From: Chryseobacterium daecheongense
GTDB taxonomy: Bacteria; Bacteroidota; Bacteroidia; Flavobacteriales; Weeksellaceae
NCBI RefSeq assembly: GCF_003729955.1
Contig: NZ_RJTX01000001.1
Coordinates: 620,001 to 684,000, forward strand
Direction of reading: 5' to 3'
Length of the DNA stretch: 64,000 nucleotides
Part shown: one piece after another, positions 1-10,495 of the stretch
Layout of the letters: every line of letters starts with the position of its first letter
Position numbering within the stretch: the first letter of the stretch is position 1
The notes under the pieces: model-generated
Told to the model about the DNA's origin: nothing
Database searches by the model: none
What the model saw: the letters and a program-made list of their open reading frames with translations, nothing else
Made by a program: the position numbers and the translations under genes

Positions 1-852
1 GGTTGTGTCGCCGTTTCGGGAGGTTTGGAAGTAGCAAGTGACCGATTATTAAAGCTAATTGATAAAGGTGTTTCCGTAGAACAGGTTGCCCAGGTAACAA
101 GAAATTTTACAGAAGCAGGAATTATGGTGCATGCCTACCTGATGTATGGCTACCCTACCCAAACGGTTCAGGAAACGGTAGATTCTCTGGAAATGGTAAG
201 GCAGATGTTTGAAATGGGAATTATGCAAAGTGCCTTTTGGCATCAGTTCGCCATGACGGCTCATTCGCCGGTAGGTTTGAATCCCGAAGAGTTTGGAGTT
301 ATTCCGGTGAAGCAGGAAATTCTGTTTGCCAACAATGACGTAGACTTTAAAGATAAAACAGGAATTGATCATAATAAGTTTAGTTTCGGATTAAGAAAAT
401 CTCTCTTCAATTATATGCACGGAATTAATTTTGAAATTCCTTTGCAGGATTGGTTTGATTTTAAAATTCCCCAAACGTCCATTCATCCGGATTACATTCA
501 TGATTGCCTTTTGGAAGAAGACCAGTTTAGCTTTAAGGGAAATTCAAAAATTATTTTCCCGGATAAAAACGTAATCGCTGAGAATTTCATAAAAACAAAA
601 AAGAAAAACTCCTGGCCATATACGCGACTTACGTTCCATTTAAAAACAAACATCATAAATGTAGATCTGGAGCAGGAAAAAGCAGAATGGCTGATGAAAG
701 TGCTTGCTGAACATTCTATAGAAAGCGAAAGAAAGATTACACTTCAGCAGCTTAAAGTTCAATTTGAAGAAAACCTTGAAGACTTTGAATTATTCTGGTT
801 CTCAAAACCCATGCAACAACTGAAAGATAATGGAGTTATTCTTAGTCTATAA
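1..852 (+). CDS. Radical SAM protein, C-terminal part (5' end outside the window)
   Basis: The reading frame is open from base 1 (it begins GCVAVSGGLEVASD before the first possible start, a TTG at 25), so the N-terminal part with the CxxxCxxC iron-sulfur cluster lies upstream of the window. What is visible is the end of a TIM-barrel: the stretch AYLMYGYPTQT near residue 47 is typical of the last strands of B12-binding-type radical SAM enzymes (HemN/Elp3-like fold), followed by a roughly 170-residue tail. The substrate cannot be told from this fragment. The gene ends without a clear hairpin terminator; the next gene is on the same strand about 100 bases downstream. The radical SAM assignment is an inference from the glycine-rich barrel motif. 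Confidence 0.75.
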   Translation, partial: GCVAVSGGLEVASDRLLKLIDKGVSVEQVAQVTRNFTEAGIMVHAYLMYGYPTQTVQETVDSLEMVRQMFEMGIMQSAFWHQFAMTAHSPVGLNPEEFGVIPVKQEILFANNDVDFKDKTGIDHNKFSFGLRKSLFNYMHGINFEIPLQDWFDFKIPQTSIHPDYIHDCLLEEDQFSFKGNSKIIFPDKNVIAENFIKTKKKNSWPYTRLTFHLKTNIINVDLEQEKAEWLMKVLAEHSIESERKITLQQLKVQFEENLEDFELFWFSKPMQQLKDNGVILSL

Positions 853-956
853 GTTATACTGGTTGAAAAGATTACTGATATAATTTTAATATTTTTTTAA
901 TTAAAATACAGATGATATGGAAATAGAATTGTATTCCTACTGTATATTAAAAAATC

Positions 957-1706
957 ATGAACCAATTAGAAAAGCCCATTAATAAAGTTGCTGAAATTAC
1001 CGGTTTATTTTGGGTAATGAAAATTATAGCAACGACTTTAGGTGAAACTTTGGGTGATTTTCTTTCAATGACACTTAATCTGGGATATGCAAAAGGGATT
1101 ATTATTACTTTTCTTTTTTTCCTTTTGGTCTTATCGCTTCAATTAATCTCCAAGAAGTATGTTCCTGTTTTATATTGGTTGGTTATCATAGGAACAACCA
1201 CCTTAGGAACAGAAATTTCGGATTTTATTGATAGAAGCCTACACTTGGGATATGCTGCAGGAAGTATTTTACTGATTCTTTGCTTATTGACCACCCTGTA
1301 CGTATGGTTTAATAAATTTAAAAATCTTGAATATTATCCCATCTCTGAAAGAATTAAAGAATTTTATTTCTGGACTGCAGTTTTATTCTCCAACAGTTTG
1401 GGAACTGCTTTTGGAGATTTTTTAAATGACAATTTAGGATTGAGTTATCTGCAAGGTGCTTTGATCTGTGGCTGCATTATTATAGCAGTGATACTACTTC
1501 ACTATTATACGAAGATTAATCACGTGCTTTTATTTTGGATCGCTTTTATTTTTACAAGACCTTTTGGTGCAACTTTTGGGGATTTCCTTACCAAACCTTT
1601 AGCGAAGGGAGGATTAGATCTCGGAACTCTCAATGCCTCCCTTATTTCTATTCTGATTATGATCATACTGATCTCGATTTCTCACAAAAAACTGAAACCA
1701 GCCTAA
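957..1706 (+). CDS. COG4705-like membrane protein with four internal repeats
   Basis: A 249-residue polytopic membrane protein of the COG4705 type (function unknown). It is built of four repeats. Each has a short motif of the form [TSP][LF]G[ETA]xx[GS]DF, at residues 27-35 (TLGETLGDF), 82-90 (TLGTEISDF), 147-155 (SLGTAFGDF) and 202-210 (PFGATFGDF). Each motif follows a hydrophobic helix and is followed by another, giving about eight transmembrane segments in four hairpins. The Asp-Phe of each motif is invariant. The spacings are 55, 65 and 55 residues, so the middle linker, which has a charged loop around residues 120-135, separates two halves. No signal peptide is seen. It stands alone on this strand and converges with the secreted protein at 1733. 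A transporter-like role is only a guess. Confidence 0.75.
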   Translation: MNQLEKPINKVAEITGLFWVMKIIATTLGETLGDFLSMTLNLGYAKGIIITFLFFLLVLSLQLISKKYVPVLYWLVIIGTTTLGTEISDFIDRSLHLGYAAGSILLILCLLTTLYVWFNKFKNLEYYPISERIKEFYFWTAVLFSNSLGTAFGDFLNDNLGLSYLQGALICGCIIIAVILLHYYTKINHVLLFWIAFIFTRPFGATFGDFLTKPLAKGGLDLGTLNASLISILIMIILISISHKKLKPA

Positions 1707-1732
1707 AGCTAATCAAAGATCCATGAAATTCT

Positions 1733-2554
1733 TTACTTATCAGTACCTTCTTTTGTAACAGGGCCAGTTGTTAATTTACCCTGAAGTTTAATAAAATTCG
1801 GGTCCATGATCGCCATTCTTTCTGCAATAGCCTTGTATGTTGGAAATTTCAAGAGTGAAGCTCTTCCGGACATTTCCCTGTAAATGGTAAAAACTTTTCC
1901 GCCTGCTGTTTTTAATTGTTTCGTAGTGGTGATGTATCTGCCAATATATTTGCTGTTGGCATCATAGATTTCAATATCCACAAAAGTCTTGTCGGTGATG
2001 GTATCCTCAGAACCAAAACTCACCGGCAAATTGGTAAAATAGCCTACAGGCTTACCGTTGCTTAATATTTCTCCTACATTATTGACGGTAATATTCAGTT
2101 TATCAATTTTACTTCTGACTGAATAGGCTTCTTTTGTTTTGGTGTCTAAATTCCTTTTAGGGGATTTAGAAAAAAGTTCATCCAAATTCTTGATATTGAT
2201 TCCTTTATTATCAATGATCTTTAAGCCTTTAACAGAGGTATATACTGCTGACTTTTCTTCTCCTGAAAATGCAGAAGGAGAAATATAATCCAACTCCAGA
2301 GTTTTATCTTTATTATAAATTCTATTAATTCTGATGTAACTGTCACGTACAGAGTCCACTATACTCTTGTCAATAAATTCCATCGTGTAAATGGGAGTTT
2401 CCTTGAGATCCATGAAAGTATATTCATTGGATTTATTGGAAATTTTTGCGACATGAATCCCATCTATGGTTATGATTCCTCTTTTGGTTTTAATATTTTG
2501 AGCATTGAGGAGAATACCCAATATTGTAAAGAATATGATTGTACTTTTCTTCAT
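1733..2554 (-). CDS. Hypothetical secreted protein
   Basis: A 273-residue protein of unknown family. The N-terminus (MKKSTIIFFTILGILLNAQ) is a classical signal peptide ending at an Ala-Gln typical of Bacteroidota Sec substrates. The rest is mixed polar sequence without obvious repeats, transmembrane helices or a T9SS sorting domain, so a periplasmic or surface location is likely. The C-terminal third contains a basic stretch and a final helix (AIAERMAIMDPNF). It lies just downstream of the atpDC operon on the same strand but is separated from atpC by a strong hairpin at 2583-2605, so it probably has its own promoter. No function is proposed. Confidence 0.7.
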   Translation of the reverse strand: MKKSTIIFFTILGILLNAQNIKTKRGIITIDGIHVAKISNKSNEYTFMDLKETPIYTMEFIDKSIVDSVRDSYIRINRIYNKDKTLELDYISPSAFSGEEKSAVYTSVKGLKIIDNKGINIKNLDELFSKSPKRNLDTKTKEAYSVRSKIDKLNITVNNVGEILSNGKPVGYFTNLPVSFGSEDTITDKTFVDIEIYDANSKYIGRYITTTKQLKTAGGKVFTIYREMSGRASLLKFPTYKAIAERMAIMDPNFIKLQGKLTTGPVTKEGTDK

Positions 2555-2582
2555 AAAATCAGACTTTTACATTACATAAAAA

Positions 2583-2605
2583 AAAGTGTAACAAAGTTAC
2601 ACTTT
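2583..2605 (-). terminator. Terminator after atpDC
   Basis: A perfect 10-bp stem (AAAGTGTAAC / GTTACACTTT) closes a three-base loop. Read on the minus strand it is followed by a T-run and lies 30 bases after the atpC stop codon. Confidence 0.8.
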
Positions 2606-2634
2606 CTTGAAAATATATTTAGCTTTTCATTTAA

Positions 2635-2916
2635 TTATTCACAAAGGATAATTCCTTTATTATGATTAAATTCTACAACACCACTTTTGATGTAATAAGA
2701 GAAAACAGAATCTTTCTCATTTTCTTTGGTAAAGTGTTTAGCATATGCTTCATCTATAGAGTTCACATATAATTTTACTTTGCCACCTACTAAAGAAGAT
2801 ACAATTCCCGCGTGGTTTTGCATGATGTGGAATTCACCCTTTTTTCCCGGCAGTAATACTGAACTTACTTCTCCTTCAAAAACTACGTATTCTGGTGTTA
2901 AAATTTTTATATTCAT
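2635..2916 (-). CDS. atpC: F1F0 ATP synthase epsilon subunit (short form)
   Basis: The epsilon subunit of F1 ATP synthase, which links the rotating gamma stalk to the c-ring and, in long forms, inhibits hydrolysis. At 93 residues it holds only the N-terminal beta-sandwich: it opens MNIKILTPEYVVFEGEV and contains the family signature PGKKGEFHIMQNHA near residues 27-40. The C-terminal two-helix domain of the roughly 135-residue proteobacterial form is absent, as is usual in Bacteroidota, so the helix-based inhibition of long epsilon subunits is not expected here. It follows atpD on the same strand after a 48-base spacer that holds a 7-base tandem repeat, and precedes a hairpin terminator. Confidence 0.93.
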   Translation of the reverse strand: MNIKILTPEYVVFEGEVSSVLLPGKKGEFHIMQNHAGIVSSLVGGKVKLYVNSIDEAYAKHFTKENEKDSVFSYYIKSGVVEFNHNKGIILCE

Positions 2917-2922
2917 TTTTTA

Positions 2923-2957
2923 TAGGCTTTAGGCTTTAAGCTTTAGGCATAAAGCAT
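2923..2957. repeat. Heptanucleotide tandem array in the atpD-atpC spacer
   Basis: Five 7-base units follow each other without gaps: TAGGCTT, TAGGCTT, TAAGCTT, TAGGCAT, AAAGCAT. The array fills most of the non-coding spacer between atpD and atpC. Similar 7- and 8-base arrays occur elsewhere in this window. Confidence 0.8.
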
Positions 2958-2964
2958 TAAAAAA

Positions 2965-4523
<1,559 letters not shown>

Positions 4524-4628
4524 TTGGTAAAAAAAAGATTTTTATCATACTTTTTGCAAAATTTACCCATGAAAGAGTTTGCCAATCTAACAATCATTTC
4601 AAGGCATCAATATTGGTAAACTGTCATA

Positions 4629-4659
4629 TTGATACATTGTTACATTATCTCTATATTTG
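4629..4659 (+). promoter_or_regulatory. Promoter of ribF
   Basis: A -7 box TATATTTG at 4652-4659 is preceded by TTG at 4629-4631 with a 20-base spacer. Transcription should begin near 4663-4666, which puts all longer ATG-initiated readings of ribF upstream of the transcript and favours the TTG start at 4680. Confidence 0.6.
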
Positions 4660-4679
4660 CACTCAAATTTTTTTCCGTT

Positions 4680-5600
4680 TTGAAAGTTTTCAAGAATTTT
4701 AATGATTATTCTTCCCAGAAGTCTCTAGCATTATCTTTAGGTATGTTCGACGGGGTGCATCTTGGACATAAATGTATTATTGATGAACTGATAAAAGTAG
4801 GCACAGAAAACCATCTGGAAACTGCTGTTCTTACATTTTGGCCCCATCCGCGGTTTGTTTTCAATCCCAATGAAGATCTCAAGTTACTCAATACATTAGA
4901 TGAAAAGACTTTATTGATGGAAAAATATGGCATCAATAATTTATTTTTAAAGGAATTTGACGAGGAATTCAGGAATCTTACAGGAGAGGAATTCGTACGG
5001 CAGATCCTTGTTGAAAAACTGAATGTAAAATACCTTATTATAGGATATGATCATTCTTTCGGAAAAAACAAGAGCGGAAACTTCGAATTACTTCAGAAAT
5101 TATCCAAAGAACTGGGGTTTGAAGTAGAACAAATGGAAGCCATTAATATTCATGAAAATAATGTAAGTTCCACCAAAATAAGAAATGCCCTTTTAACAGG
5201 TAAAATCAAAGAGGCTAATGAAATGCTGGGTTACTCCTACTCTGTTTCCGGAACTGTATCCCATGGAAAGAAGATCGGAAGAACAATAGGCTATCCTACC
5301 GCTAATATTGAAACAGAATCTATTAAACTTCTGCCCAAAAAAGGGGCTTATATTGTTGAAGTATTTGTAAAAGGACAGCAATATAAAGGAATGCTGAGCG
5401 TTGGAACTAACCCTACAGTGAATGGAGATAAATTAACCGTTGAAGTTTATATCCTTGATTTCAACCAAGATATTTACGATGAAAAGATTACTGTGAAATT
5501 CAGAGATTTTTTACACGAAGAAATCAAATTTGAAGGTCTTGAAAAGCTGATCGAAAGGCTTGATGAAGATAAAAGATTAACAGAAGAATTTAATTTTTAA
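4680..5600 (+). CDS. ribF: Bifunctional riboflavin kinase / FAD synthetase
   Basis: RibF phosphorylates riboflavin to FMN and then adenylylates FMN to FAD in the cytoplasm. The N-terminal nucleotidyltransferase domain has the (H/G)xGH-type motif in GMFDGVHLGH (residues 21-30) and the SSTKIR motif (163-168); the C-terminal riboflavin kinase domain starts with GRTIGYPTAN (200-209). I chose the TTG at 4680 because it gives the usual family N-terminus MKVFKNF, a 306-residue protein, and lies 21 bases after a promoter -7 box. The open frame extends upstream to 4629, but that part would overlap the promoter and does not look like protein. It converges with the large secreted protein, sharing a bidirectional terminator. 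Confidence 0.95.
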   Translation: MKVFKNFNDYSSQKSLALSLGMFDGVHLGHKCIIDELIKVGTENHLETAVLTFWPHPRFVFNPNEDLKLLNTLDEKTLLMEKYGINNLFLKEFDEEFRNLTGEEFVRQILVEKLNVKYLIIGYDHSFGKNKSGNFELLQKLSKELGFEVEQMEAINIHENNVSSTKIRNALLTGKIKEANEMLGYSYSVSGTVSHGKKIGRTIGYPTANIETESIKLLPKKGAYIVEVFVKGQQYKGMLSVGTNPTVNGDKLTVEVYILDFNQDIYDEKITVKFRDFLHEEIKFEGLEKLIERLDEDKRLTEEFNF

Positions 5601-5603
5601 ATA

Positions 5604-5632
5604 AAAATGCTTATCAATTTGATAAGCATTTT
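5604..5632. terminator. Bidirectional terminator between ribF and the DUF3857 protein
   Basis: A 12-bp perfect stem AAAATGCTTATC / GATAAGCATTTT closes a five-base loop. A-runs and T-runs on both sides let it serve both convergent genes. Confidence 0.85.
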
Positions 5633-5637
5633 CTTTG

Positions 5638-8600
5638 TTATTTATACCCTAAAATCTGGTTTTCAGAATTAATAGCTTCCTCTACGAATTTTTTAAATTC
5701 AGGATATTGTTCTTTTTTAATATTATCCCAAGGTGTAATAGCGGTTCTTGTGATTTTCAGCCTGTTATTTTTCTGCAATTCGTAATTGACCGCATATTTA
5801 AAATTGTTGTAAGCCAATATCTTATTCTCCGGAATTTCAATAAACTTCATGGTTTCAGGAATATTCAGATATACTTCTTCTACATATTCATTCTGTCTTT
5901 CATATTTAGTGTATTGAATATCCGTATTTCTGTTTTCCGTAGCAATAATTTCTTTGGTAAAAGGTTTCGTTACAAAAGGAATTTTCATGATTTTGAGGCT
6001 TCCCACTGACTGCGGCTTGTCATTCACATTAAACTGAATTTCATATGCCAATGGTTTTACCGTAAGATCTTTACCTTCTAACAGTTTTATGGCTTTCACG
6101 CTGATCACTTTATCCAGAACGGAACCGTATTGCTCTTCCATAGCCTTTTTACGGAATTCTTCCGTTTGCTCAGGTTGAAAAAAGTCATTAAAATAGCTCT
6201 TTGTCTCTCCCATCACATATTGCTTAGTCAGGAAGTTCTGGTTGTCTCCGTTCACGGTTACCTCACTGATCGTTTTGTACACGGACCTTGTATTGTTATC
6301 AACCGGAATTTCTATTAAATTGGCAGATCTGCCATTAATTACTAATGCTTTTGCTTTATAATTGGATTTTACCGTTGCATTGAAAGGAAGATATTTATCC
6401 GTCATTTCGAGATAAGTGTCCTTACCATCAAGGTTCACTTTAACAATACAATGATTAAAATTCAGGTTCGGTAACAACAATAATTGAGGAGAGTTGTTAT
6501 TAGTTTGAACCAGAACGAGATTGGATTTTAAACCAGCCTGGTTTCCTAAGATCACAAATAGTGTGGAAAGATCCTTACAGTCACCTAATTTGGTTACTAA
6601 TGTTTTGGACGGTTTTTGTGGAATATACCCACTTTGACGGAAGTCCACCGAGCTATAGGTTACATTCTTCTCAATATAGTTATAGATCTTTTCTGCTTTT
6701 TCAGTGTCTGACAGTCCAGCTACTCCCTGTGGAAATATTTCTTTGAATGCCTTATCCACTACCTTATCAGAAACCAGGCTCTTTTTCGTCACATCAGCAT
6801 ACCAATTGGCAATTTCCTGCCATGTTTTGATGGAATTGGCCGTTACTGAAATCGTGGCATCATAAAAACTCGGACCATAGTATTCTTCTAAATCCAGTTC
6901 CGGGAGATCATTCAGCTTCCAGGTCTGGAACAACTTGTTTCCTGATTTCTTTTTGGAAGAATTGATCTCTTTATTGTTATTCTTCACCTGATAACTCATG
7001 TTTTCAGGAGTGATCACCGTAAAAATAGACTCTACTACTGGATATTCCGAATTGAAATAAGAACTTAAATTAAAATCTTTATAAAACCTCCCACCACTTC
7101 TTTCCAGGTTTTCTTTCTGGATCAGAATAACATCACCGATCGCCAGGTTGGTAAATACGATCTGATCGGAAGATTGCTCACCTGGAATGATATTTCCATC
7201 TGGTTTTATGATCTCAGATTTCAGGACATCATCATTATAATTGATGTAATATTCTTTCATTTCCTCGATTCCTTTATCAGAGGTAATTTCATAGGCATAA
7301 GTGCTTCTTTTTTTCAACCCTCCTTCCGGATAGATATTGGCAATATATTCGTCCAGAAGCACGGTAACTCCTTTTTTCCCTTTGGTTCCTTTGTTCCTTC
7401 TGTCGGCAATAAGCTTATAAAGGTCTTTTATAGCCGTCTGATCGATCTCATCTTCTGTTTGATCCAGATCTCTCACCAGCTTATGCATATCTTCATTTTC
7501 CGTATTGTGAGACAGGGCAAGCTTGGCAAATTTTACAGCTTCTGCTTTTTTATTCTGCTTGGCCAGGTTTTCAGCCTTTTCAGCAAGCAAAGTATAAGAA
7601 TATGGGAAATTGCCTAATGCATCTTCCACTTCTTTCATAATTTCCTGGTTCTGGGCATGATCTTCTAATAAACCTATATACTGGCTTCTGAAAGTATTGA
7701 TTGAAGGATATAGTTCTATGTATTTTTTCAGGATCTTTTTCTGATCTTCTACCCTGTTGGCTTTCTGATAATAGCTGAACAACATTTCCATCACATCCGG
7801 ACTTAATCTTTTTTCATAAGCTTCTTCGAATTTCTTAATAGTAACGCTTTGATCTTTTTTATCAAAATCTTCCAATGGAGTAAATACGGCGAAGAATTTC
7901 TCATTCACTCCGTAATTTTTCTTCAGATTGTTGATGTGGGATTTTACTTTATCTATATCCCTGTTTCTCATCGCTATGATTACATCAAAAAATTCTGACA
8001 TATTCTTCGCTTTGGTTTTGGCTAATACATCTCTGTATTTTTCAATGTCTTTTATGGATGCATTTTCAAATTTATCCCAATCACTCATTTTCATGATAGG
8101 AACAAGGAAATACTCGGAATCATTAAGCTCAATATTTTTAAATACTTCAGAAACTTTCTCCGTATCTTCAATATTGTTATAATAATTGGTTAGCAATCCC
8201 TGTACGAGAGAGGATTTTGGATATGTTTTCAGGAAATCATCAATCAGTTCTTTAGCCTGCTCATTCTGGTAATTACTCAAATAACCAGACGTTAAAAGGT
8301 ACTTATAAAAAAAACTGTTAGGATTCTGCTTGATTTTTTCTTTAAAAAATGTCTCATATCGCAATGGAATTTCTTTAGGCTGTAACTGAGCCAAAGTACT
8401 TTTCTGATAGCTTTGATAGGTGTCAAAATATTTCAGGTCAGTTACTCTTTGATAATTGGTATCAAAAGGAACAACCATAAAAGCGTTTCTGGAACTCTTT
8501 GCATCAAACTTCAGGAGAAGCCTGTTAATACCTTTAGGAAGAGTAACTTCTACCAAATGAGAACCAAGATTGGTGTATCCTTCATTGGTACTTGACAGAA

Positions 8601-9375
8601 TCTCTGTATCATTAAGGAATAACCTGAATTCTGCATTGGTATCCACCTCTAAAAGAATTTTCTTCTCTGCAGGATTTTCTATGAAAGACTGGGCATAGAC
8701 AATCCCTCTTCCGTATTCCAGCTCGTTGATAAAAAATTCAAAGCCGTCGTTAGAAGGATATTTTCTGTTATACCACCCTACATTTCCAAAACTGTTTGCA
8801 TTAAAGAGCTTGTCATTATTAGCATATGTTTCGGGTTCATATTCATTATATAATCCACTGCCGTTAAGATTTTCAAACACTCCGGCAAACTGCCATTTAT
8901 CAATTCTTCTGATCTTATCTATTGCTCTATCGGCTTCCTGAGAATTATTTCTCCTCCTATCTAAAACTGCTTTAACTTCAAGGATAGTAGGTGAATTCCC
9001 ATAAAGTGCATCCTGTGCAAGAAGATCTATTTTTTTGTATGAATATTCATCCAATCCTCCGTCTTCATTATCACCTAACACAAATTTCTTTTTTAAAATA
9101 GGGTAAAGATAGGTTTCTTCCGGCTTAAGGGTAATAAAGTTTTTAACGAACGTTTCATCAAAAATCAGCTCTCCGCTTTCCTCCTCAATCAGAGCATCCA
9201 GGAAAAGGGACTCAATATCTTTTGATTTATGGTCTTTCAAATTTTTATCATAAAAGTTCCTGGCTTCTACTCTCTTGTTGTTCAGCAACAGCTCCCAGGT
9301 TTTCATCTGCTCTTTGGATTGTGCAAACGCGCTTACCGACAGGAAGTAGACTGCGGAAATTAATACTTTTCTCAT
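5638..9375 (-). CDS. Large secreted DUF3857 / transglutaminase-like protein with TPR-like region
   Basis: A 1245-residue exported protein. A signal peptide (ending SVSAFAQ near residue 19) is followed by a helical, TPR-like region (about 330-650), a DUF3857 beta-rich domain (about 690-850) and a transglutaminase-like core. The core has the Cys in GDCKDLS (Cys933), His975 in FNHC and an Asp about 15 residues later (TYLEMTD), a plausible catalytic triad of the papain-like transglutaminase fold. A beta-rich C-terminal domain follows. Proteins with DUF3857 plus transglutaminase are common in Bacteroidota and are thought to act in the periplasm or outer membrane, but the substrate is unknown. Most homologues I recall are 600-900 residues, so the added helical half is notable. 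It probably starts an operon with nothing downstream but the shared terminator. Confidence 0.85.
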   Translation of the reverse strand: MRKVLISAVYFLSVSAFAQSKEQMKTWELLLNNKRVEARNFYDKNLKDHKSKDIESLFLDALIEEESGELIFDETFVKNFITLKPEETYLYPILKKKFVLGDNEDGGLDEYSYKKIDLLAQDALYGNSPTILEVKAVLDRRRNNSQEADRAIDKIRRIDKWQFAGVFENLNGSGLYNEYEPETYANNDKLFNANSFGNVGWYNRKYPSNDGFEFFINELEYGRGIVYAQSFIENPAEKKILLEVDTNAEFRLFLNDTEILSSTNEGYTNLGSHLVEVTLPKGINRLLLKFDAKSSRNAFMVVPFDTNYQRVTDLKYFDTYQSYQKSTLAQLQPKEIPLRYETFFKEKIKQNPNSFFYKYLLTSGYLSNYQNEQAKELIDDFLKTYPKSSLVQGLLTNYYNNIEDTEKVSEVFKNIELNDSEYFLVPIMKMSDWDKFENASIKDIEKYRDVLAKTKAKNMSEFFDVIIAMRNRDIDKVKSHINNLKKNYGVNEKFFAVFTPLEDFDKKDQSVTIKKFEEAYEKRLSPDVMEMLFSYYQKANRVEDQKKILKKYIELYPSINTFRSQYIGLLEDHAQNQEIMKEVEDALGNFPYSYTLLAEKAENLAKQNKKAEAVKFAKLALSHNTENEDMHKLVRDLDQTEDEIDQTAIKDLYKLIADRRNKGTKGKKGVTVLLDEYIANIYPEGGLKKRSTYAYEITSDKGIEEMKEYYINYNDDVLKSEIIKPDGNIIPGEQSSDQIVFTNLAIGDVILIQKENLERSGGRFYKDFNLSSYFNSEYPVVESIFTVITPENMSYQVKNNNKEINSSKKKSGNKLFQTWKLNDLPELDLEEYYGPSFYDATISVTANSIKTWQEIANWYADVTKKSLVSDKVVDKAFKEIFPQGVAGLSDTEKAEKIYNYIEKNVTYSSVDFRQSGYIPQKPSKTLVTKLGDCKDLSTLFVILGNQAGLKSNLVLVQTNNNSPQLLLLPNLNFNHCIVKVNLDGKDTYLEMTDKYLPFNATVKSNYKAKALVINGRSANLIEIPVDNNTRSVYKTISEVTVNGDNQNFLTKQYVMGETKSYFNDFFQPEQTEEFRKKAMEEQYGSVLDKVISVKAIKLLEGKDLTVKPLAYEIQFNVNDKPQSVGSLKIMKIPFVTKPFTKEIIATENRNTDIQYTKYERQNEYVEEVYLNIPETMKFIEIPENKILAYNNFKYAVNYELQKNNRLKITRTAITPWDNIKKEQYPEFKKFVEEAINSENQILGYK

Positions 9376-9383
9376 GTATAATG

Positions 9384-9737
9384 CTATGAATTTAAAATTG
9401 TGTTTTGAATTTTCTTGGTCAGTGATTGAAATACCAGATCATAAGACTGATCGATAAGCTGTAGAATAAGCTCTTTTTTCAATCTATCCACCAGAACGGA
9501 GTTCCAGTGCGTTTTGTTCATATGATATGCTCCTGTGATCTGTGGATATCTTTCACGAAGTTCCGCACTCCATTCAGGATCGGTTTTTACGTTAATGGAA
9601 AGCGGCTGTTTTTCAAGAGGAATCAGTAAAAACATTTTCGTTCCTACCTTCATCACTAGTGTTTCACTATCAAAAGGAAACGTTTCAGTAACTCTTTTTT
9701 TAGCCAGGCAATAGTCTAAAATTTCATTTGTGTCCAT
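9384..9737 (-). CDS. MmcQ/YjbR family protein
   Basis: A 117-residue protein of the MmcQ/YjbR family, a small cytoplasmic double-wing fold sometimes described as DNA-binding but with no settled function. It opens with a conserved pattern, LDYCLAKKRVTETFPFD, continues with VMKVGTKMFLLIPLE and ends with the family signature YHMNKTHWNSVLVD near residues 72-85, where the His-x-x-x-x-His-Trp cluster is typical. It is 8 bases upstream of the large DUF3857 protein on the same strand and could be cotranscribed with it. A possible -7 box (TAAATTTG, 9761-9754) lies 17 bases before the start. Confidence 0.88.
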   Translation of the reverse strand: MDTNEILDYCLAKKRVTETFPFDSETLVMKVGTKMFLLIPLEKQPLSINVKTDPEWSAELRERYPQITGAYHMNKTHWNSVLVDRLKKELILQLIDQSYDLVFQSLTKKIQNTILNS

Positions 9738-9838
9738 GGTTATTGAATAACTGCAAATTTAAACTCCCAATATTATTAAAATTTTGTAAATTTAAAAGAG
9801 AAACTTGAATTTTATTTAATCAAAACCCCGAATTTGAT

Positions 9839-10495
9839 ATGAAAGCTCTCGTCATTGGTGCAACAGGTGCTACAGGAAAAGATTTGGTAAATCAACTACT
9901 CAACGATAAAGACTTTGAAGAAGTTGATATATTTGTGAGAAAACCTGTGAATATTCAGAATGATAAGCTAAAAGTACATGTTGTGAATTTCGAAAATCCT
10001 GCCTCTTGGAGGGATCTTGTAAAAGGTGATGTTGCATTTTCATGTTTAGGAACCACTTTAAAAGATGCCGGAAGCAAAGAAGCCCAAAGAAAAGTGGATT
10101 TCAATTATCAATATGAATTTGCCAAAGCTGCCAAAGAAAATGAAGTGGAAGATTATATTCTGGTTTCCGCCTATGGTGCGAATCCCAAATCTAAAATTTT
10201 CTATTCTAAAATGAAGGGTGAACTTGAAGAGGCCGTAAAAGGATTACATTTTAATAAGATCACGATCTTCAAACCCGGAATGCTGGAAAGAAAAGATTCT
10301 GAACGCGTTGGTGAGGTTTTAGGAAGCAGGATTATTAAATTTGCTAATAAACTGGGGCTTTTAGAGAGCCAGACTCCTTTACCTACTGATGTTTTGGCCA
10401 AAGCGATGATCAAATCTTCTAAAATAAAAAGTTACGGCTATTCGAGTATAAAACTGGGGAATATTTTTTGTTTTGCAGAAAAGAGTAATGAATAA
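9839..10495 (+). CDS. NAD(P)-binding oxidoreductase, TIP30/HTATIP2-like SDR
   Basis: A 218-residue atypical short-chain dehydrogenase. The Rossmann nucleotide-binding motif GATGATG is at residues 7-13, the sequence FSCLGTT near 68 is a family hallmark, and DYILVSAYGA near 103-112 with YSKMKGELE near 121 gives the Ser and the Tyr-x-x-x-Lys of the catalytic site. The closest known group is the TIP30/HTATIP2-like and YbjT-like NAD(P)H-binding proteins; the substrate is unknown. It is a single plus-strand gene between two minus-strand operons and ends in a compact hairpin that overlaps its stop codon. Confidence 0.85.
   Translation: MKALVIGATGATGKDLVNQLLNDKDFEEVDIFVRKPVNIQNDKLKVHVVNFENPASWRDLVKGDVAFSCLGTTLKDAGSKEAQRKVDFNYQYEFAKAAKENEVEDYILVSAYGANPKSKIFYSKMKGELEEAVKGLHFNKITIFKPGMLERKDSERVGEVLGSRIIKFANKLGLLESQTPLPTDVLAKAMIKSSKIKSYGYSSIKLGNIFCFAEKSNE

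Noticed and set aside
906..945. An imperfect inverted repeat (ATACAG ... CTGTAT) before the gene at 957.
   Set aside because: The arms are short and asymmetric, which is expected by chance in AT-rich DNA.
7174..7617. A plus-strand frame of about 147 codons inside the DUF3857 gene.
   Set aside because: It is a shadow of the coding strand, with no family pattern.
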